DNA of 64,000 bases from Streptomyces sp. NBC_00654 (GTDB lineage Bacteria; Actinomycetota; Actinomycetes; Streptomycetales; Streptomycetaceae), in contig NZ_JAPEOB010000001.1 in the NCBI RefSeq assembly GCF_026341775.1, forward strand, positions 3,720,001-3,784,000. The letters run 5' to 3'. Shown in pieces: positions 62,105 to 64,000 of this stretch. How positions within the stretch are numbered: position 1 is the stretch's first letter; every line of letters starts with the position of its first letter. The notes below the pieces were generated by a model, which saw only the letters and a program-made list of their open reading frames with translations, ran no database searches and was not told where the DNA came from. The position numbers and the translations under genes are program-made.

Positions 62105-63187
62105 TCATACGGTTGGTTGGAAGCCGTTGATGGTGGCCTCGACCATGCGGGAGACCCGCTCGAGTTCGGCTCTGGTCGGATCGGCGGGGACCTTGAGGTT
62201 CTGCCACACGACCACGAAGTCGAGGTTCCGGTTGCTGTCGTGGACCTTGAGTGCCTCCGAGACCACTCTCTCGACGACACCGGCGCTGTTGGGCTTGAGC
62301 GGGCCGATGCCGATCTTCGCGTGGGTGGCGGAAAGCCCGCCGTTCGGCCACAGGAGTTCGCGGTGGAACCAGCTGCGGCCGCCACCCACGAGCATCTGGA
62401 CAAGATCCGTCGGGCTGCCACTCTCCAGGCTGCCGTCGAACATCCGGGTGACGAGTTTCGCCATGTCCACGGCTGTGGTCGCCTGGGCGACCTGTCCGTC
62501 GTTCGCGGACGCGATCCGCACCGGGGTCCATTGCGCCAGGTAGTCGCCGGCGAGCCAGATGCCCTGCTGGGTCTGCTTCCGGAAGAAGCCGTCGTCTCCC
62601 GCCTTGGCGTTCATGAAGCCGAACGCGACGCCGTGGATGCTGGCCGCCGCGCCGGCATTCTGCTGCTGGAGGAGCATCCCCCTGAGCTGGGTGCGGTAGT
62701 CGAAGGTGAACTCGACGCCGATCGGGCGTCCCGCCGCGTCGAGTTGAGGTTCGAGAACCGTCCGGTAGGCCGGCACGATCTTGGTGGGGTCGCTCCCGTG
62801 CTGGATGGTGATGGCGCTCGGGGTCGCGTTCTTGATCTTCTGGTCGAAGTCGGACGAGAGGGCGAGGAAGAAGGCGTCCGACGACGACGGCTGCTGTTCC
62901 AGGAGCAGTTGATGGGAGAAGAAGCGGAGTGTGTGTGCCGCGTACATGGCGAGCAGTTTGACCAGGCTGCCCGAGAAGTGGACCTCGTTCTGCCGGTGGC
63001 CCGCCCACGCGCGATCGTCAGTGTCCTCCAGAGCCACCACGGTGAGGGCGACCCGTTCGAGTGCGGCGCGGTCGGCTCCGGTCAGCCCGTTCATGAAACC
63101 GTCGAGAGCGTTCTGCATGCTCCGGTTACGGTCGGCTGCCCCCTCGGCCTGGAGATTGTCGCCGTACGCTCCGGTGAACAATTCCAT
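62105..63187 (-). CDS. beta-lactamase/penicillin-binding-protein-like serine hydrolase (360 aa)
   Basis: The N-terminal part has SGSLVKL, an S-x-x-K motif (Ser74-Lys77), and a later HAKIGIG stands where the family has K-T/S-G. Between them, FTFDYRTQL and YLAQWTP are family-like. There is no signal peptide, so it would be cytoplasmic, unlike true penicillin-binding proteins. The ATG at 63187 has AAGGAGG upstream. The gene lies behind the giant operon on the same strand, with a repeat protein next to it. Confidence 0.55.
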   Translation of the reverse strand: MELFTGAYGDNLQAEGAADRNRSMQNALDGFMNGLTGADRAALERVALTVVALEDTDDRAWAGHRQNEVHFSGSLVKLLAMYAAHTLRFFSHQLLLEQQPSSSDAFFLALSSDFDQKIKNATPSAITIQHGSDPTKIVPAYRTVLEPQLDAAGRPIGVEFTFDYRTQLRGMLLQQQNAGAAASIHGVAFGFMNAKAGDDGFFRKQTQQGIWLAGDYLAQWTPVRIASANDGQVAQATTAVDMAKLVTRMFDGSLESGSPTDLVQMLVGGGRSWFHRELLWPNGGLSATHAKIGIGPLKPNSAGVVERVVSEALKVHDSNRNLDFVVVWQNLKVPADPTRAELERVSRMVEATINGFQPTV

Positions 63188-63468
63188 GTCGAATCGCCTC
63201 CTTGTGCATGAAGGAGATGAACGCCGCGAGGACGGCGGCGCTACCGATGAGCACGAATCTCCTTCAATTCTCGTACGTCACTCCGCCCGCTTCAACTTCT
63301 ACGACGCCCGCTCCGCCCGCGGTGGCGCCAGGGTGTCCCGCACCAACGCCCGGGGGCGCACGTGCTGTAGGTGGGTACGGGCCAGACGTCGGTGGCGTTC
63401 GTGCGGCCCCCAGCGGACGAGGCGCTGCGCCTCATGCCGTAGCGCACGCAGCCCGTGGCCGCTACGCG
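63188..63468. other. intergenic stretch
   Basis: About 280 bp with no gene; it probably holds the serine-hydrolase promoter. Confidence 0.3.
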
Positions 63469-64000
63469 CTACCTGTAGTACCGCATCAGCTCTCCGTTGG
63501 CGCGCAGGTGGTACAGGTGGGTGCTCGAACTGGCGATCATGACCGGGATGGGTCGGCCAGGCAGCCGGAGGTGGCTCATCTGCTCCACCCCGCCGCTCGG
63601 CGGATGCCGGAAGATCTCTCCCGTGTCGAGGAGCTGGTAAACGTCCCCGGCTCCGACACTGATCTCCAAGGTCCGGAGGTCGGTGTCGACCGTGTCCCAG
63701 GACGTGCCTCCCAAGTGCCGCAGGATCTCTCCGTTGGCCAGCCTGAACTGGTACATGACTCCGCCGCCGGCGTCGATCCGCGTCGCGCCGCTGCCGGCGA
63801 AGGCGAGGAACTCCCAGCCGGTCAAAGGGGTTCCGGTGTAGCGGAAGACTGCGCCCGTGGTATGCCGTTGGTACAGCTGGGTTCCGTCGGCCACGATCTG
63901 TGCCGTGAAGGGGTTGTTGTCCAGGAGTTGCCACCCCGTCATGGGAGCACCGGTGTACCGCAGGACGGCACCGGTGGTGTGGCGCTGGTAGAGATTCCCT
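63469..64000 (-). CDS. repeat (propeller-like) protein, partial at window edge
   Basis: The C-terminal 177 residues of a longer protein that begins beyond the window. Repeats of about 45-50 residues (LYQRHTTGAVFRYTGTP, then GWEFLAF) recur, with GEILRHLGG, GEIFRHPPSG and GELMRYY variants. This is the pattern of tectonin or similar beta-propellers. The frame is open to the window end, so the start is not seen. Confidence 0.65.
   Translation of the reverse strand, partial: GNLYQRHTTGAVLRYTGAPMTGWQLLDNNPFTAQIVADGTQLYQRHTTGAVFRYTGTPLTGWEFLAFAGSGATRIDAGGGVMYQFRLANGEILRHLGGTSWDTVDTDLRTLEISVGAGDVYQLLDTGEIFRHPPSGGVEQMSHLRLPGRPIPVMIASSSTHLYHLRANGELMRYYR

Overview
The window looks like a Streptomyces chromosome or large linear replicon. 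It is uniformly GC-rich, with frequent GTG starts and ATGA/GTGA gene overlaps, and it carries typical Streptomyces families (DUF6082/DUF6415-like proteins next to LuxR-type HTH proteins, an RsbW-like ATPase with an Ala/Thr linker, HTH-TPR regulators, and IS21, IS1380 and IS4 elements). I saw no rRNA, tRNA, CRISPR array or replication origin. All family names come from reading the translations; no database search was run.

Layout. 0-6.3 kb: a sugar nucleotidyltransferase divergent from a NUDIX hydrolase, a sulfotransferase fused to a formylglycine-generating-enzyme-like domain, and a CPBP-type membrane protein coupled to a small membrane peptide. 6.5-11.2 kb: an atypical LuxR regulator and a four-gene coupled operon (GH15 glycosidase, acetyltransferase-like protein, two small proteins). 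11.6-14.2 kb: two small regulatory operons. 14.4-16.6 kb: an SDR enzyme and an HTH-TPR regulator.

16.8-24.8 kb: a + strand operon whose first gene, a radical SAM enzyme, is split by a complete IS21-family element. Behind it come an Asp/Glu racemase-like enzyme, a HhH-GPD glycosylase-like protein, a PfkB kinase, a two-domain nucleoside deoxyribosyltransferase, a dNMP-kinase-like protein and a MazG-like pyrophosphohydrolase. The set reads as a nucleoside/nucleotide modification or DNA-modification pathway. A decayed second copy of its pfkB-deoxyribosyltransferase junction lies at 45.0-45.5 kb.

24.9-36.6 kb: a mobile-element and decay zone. It holds an IS4-family element nested in an IS1380-family element (both with target duplications), a dead IS5-family element, two tandem tyrosine integrases with an excisionase between them, and remnants of pirin, IS110, cupin and recombinase genes. 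An FAD monooxygenase/LysR pair is intact within it.

36.7-44.3 kb: a compact biosynthetic cluster on the - strand (NUDIX, Gfo/Idh dehydrogenase, DegT aminotransferase, methyltransferase, inositol-monophosphatase-type phosphatase, carbamoyltransferase, and a separate methyltransferase). It suggests a methylated, carbamoylated amino sugar or aminocyclitol.

45.6-60.6 kb: a 15-kb, six-gene - strand operon of mostly giant proteins with no assigned function (888, 1177, 1544 and 574 aa, plus a WD40 propeller and an Ig-like repeat protein), joined by overlaps or very short gaps. Upstream of it lie a dead B12-type radical SAM gene, a penicillin-binding/beta-lactamase-like protein and the end of a repeat (propeller-like) protein. 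This operon and the nucleotide cluster are the two best candidates for an undescribed system.
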